Assembly (NCBI GenBank): GCA_017578085.1 | Contig: PKQR01000136.1 | Coordinates: 1 to 5,801 of the forward strand | Source: Bacillota bacterium | GTDB lineage: Bacteria > Bacillota > Limnochordia > Limnochordales > ZCTH02-B6 | DNA length: 5,801 bases | Reading direction: 5' to 3' | Notes under the pieces: model-generated | Seen by the model: only the letters and a program-made list of their open reading frames with translations | Told to the model about the DNA's origin: nothing | The model's database searches: none | Position numbers and translations under genes: made by a program | Shown here: positions 5,143-5,801 of the stretch, one piece after another | Position numbering within the stretch: position 1 is the stretch's first letter | Layout: the number at the start of each line of letters is the position of its first letter

Positions 5143-5801
5143 ATCCGCCCGTCCGGCGGCCGCACCCCGATCGCGGTGACGCCGGAGAGCGCCGGGTGGC
5201 GCTACGTGAGCTTCTCCGTCCACCGGCTGGCCGCGGGCGAGTCCGACAGCGGCCACACGGGCGGGGAAGAGGTGGGGCTGGTGCTCTTTTCCGGCCGGGC
5301 GACGGTCGCGTCCGACCGGGGCACGTGGGAGCGCATCGGCGAGCGCATGGACGTTTTCTCGGGGCTCCCCTGGGCGGTGTACCTCCCGCCCGGGGTCAGC
5401 TACCGGATCACGGCCGAGACGGAACTTGAGTACGCCCGCTGCGGGGCACCGGCAGAACGGGGCGTGGAGGCGCGGCTCATCACGCCGGAGGACGTGGAAG
5501 TGGTCGACCGGGGCAGCGGCAGCGCCCGGCGCCGCATCCACAACATCCTGATGGGCAACCTCCCGGCCGAGCGGTTGCTTTTGGTGGAGGTCATCACCCC
5601 GGGCGGCAATTGGTCCAGCTACCCGCCCCACAAGCACGACACCCACCGGCCGCCGGAGGAGACGTACCTGGAAGAGGTCTACTACCACCGCATCCGGCCG
5701 GCGGGCGGTTTCGCCCTGCAGCGGGTGTACACCGACGACCGGGAGCTGGACGTCACCATCGCCGTCGGCGACGGCGACGCGGTGCTGGTGCCGCGGGGGT
5801 A
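5128..5801 (+). CDS. iolB: 5-deoxy-glucuronate isomerase (IolB), C-terminus outside the window
   Basis: IolB converts 5-deoxyglucuronate, the product of IolD, to 2-deoxy-5-keto-gluconate in myo-inositol catabolism; it is a cytoplasmic metal-dependent protein with two cupin-like halves. The window holds 224 codons of about 270. The metal site is clear: YPPHKHD at about 165-171 with H168 and H170, E178 in PPEETYLEE, followed by the family's VYYHRI (184-189). The fragment ends at VPRG, just where family members usually continue with Tyr-His. Start ATG 5128 is served by AAGGAGG at 5111-5117 (10-base spacer). Only 64 bases separate it from iolD, so the two are surely cotranscribed, and the gap contains a duplicated start site and a possible coupling mini-cistron. 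Confidence 0.96.
   Translation, partial: MTALHIRPSGGRTPIAVTPESAGWRYVSFSVHRLAAGESDSGHTGGEEVGLVLFSGRATVASDRGTWERIGERMDVFSGLPWAVYLPPGVSYRITAETELEYARCGAPAERGVEARLITPEDVEVVDRGSGSARRRIHNILMGNLPAERLLLVEVITPGGNWSSYPPHKHDTHRPPEETYLEEVYYHRIRPAGGFALQRVYTDDRELDVTIAVGDGDAVLVPRG

Noticed and set aside
2916..5165. 749-codon open frame on the minus strand opposite iolD
   Set aside because: It is an antisense shadow of iolD, which has full-length family identity; composition is typical of GC-rich reverse frames.
4912..5688. 258-codon minus-strand frame opposite iolB
   Set aside because: Antisense shadow of iolB, whose metal-binding motif is unmistakable on the plus strand.

Overview
The window is GC-rich, uses strong AGGAGG-type ribosome binding sites with several TTG starts, and carries two operator palindromes of the LacI/CcpA (cre-like) kind. 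Together with the iolD-iolB pair this suggests a high-GC, possibly thermophilic Bacillota-like bacterium (Limnochordia, Symbiobacteriia or Thermaerobacter type). That placement is an inference from style and not from any marker gene.

Layout. On the minus strand, a transport operon runs leftward out of the window: a secreted AfuA/Fbp-type substrate-binding protein (1552-509), an intergenic region of 133 bases with two stem-loops, one of them a perfect 15-bp hairpin, and the first 125 codons of a multi-span membrane protein (375-1), best read as the long AfuB-type permease. A divergent intergenic region of 303 bases (1553-1855) separates this from the plus-strand genes: a Cof-type HAD phosphatase (1856-2680), then immediately a beheaded and frameshifted remnant of a sugar ABC transporter ATPase (about 2681-3064), an intergenic region of 133 bases, then iolD (3198-5063), a possible 17-codon coupling mini-cistron (5078-5131) and the start of iolB (5128 to the window end).

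How it may work together. IolD and IolB are consecutive enzymes of myo-inositol catabolism: ring opening of trihydroxycyclohexane-dione to 5-deoxyglucuronate, then its isomerisation. The ATPase remnant looks like a CUT2 sugar importer ATPase (ribose/inositol class), which suggests that the locus once had its own inositol-type importer and lost it. The same 14-base operator, TGNAAGCGCTTACG, lies just upstream of both iolD and the substrate-binding protein gene, so the surviving transporter is probably co-regulated with inositol catabolism. AfuA-family proteins include importers of phosphorylated sugars, and a HAD sugar-phosphatase lies between the two operators. A working hypothesis is that phosphorylated polyols or sugars are taken up, dephosphorylated and passed to the iol pathway. 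The shared operator is seen directly; the substrate is speculation.
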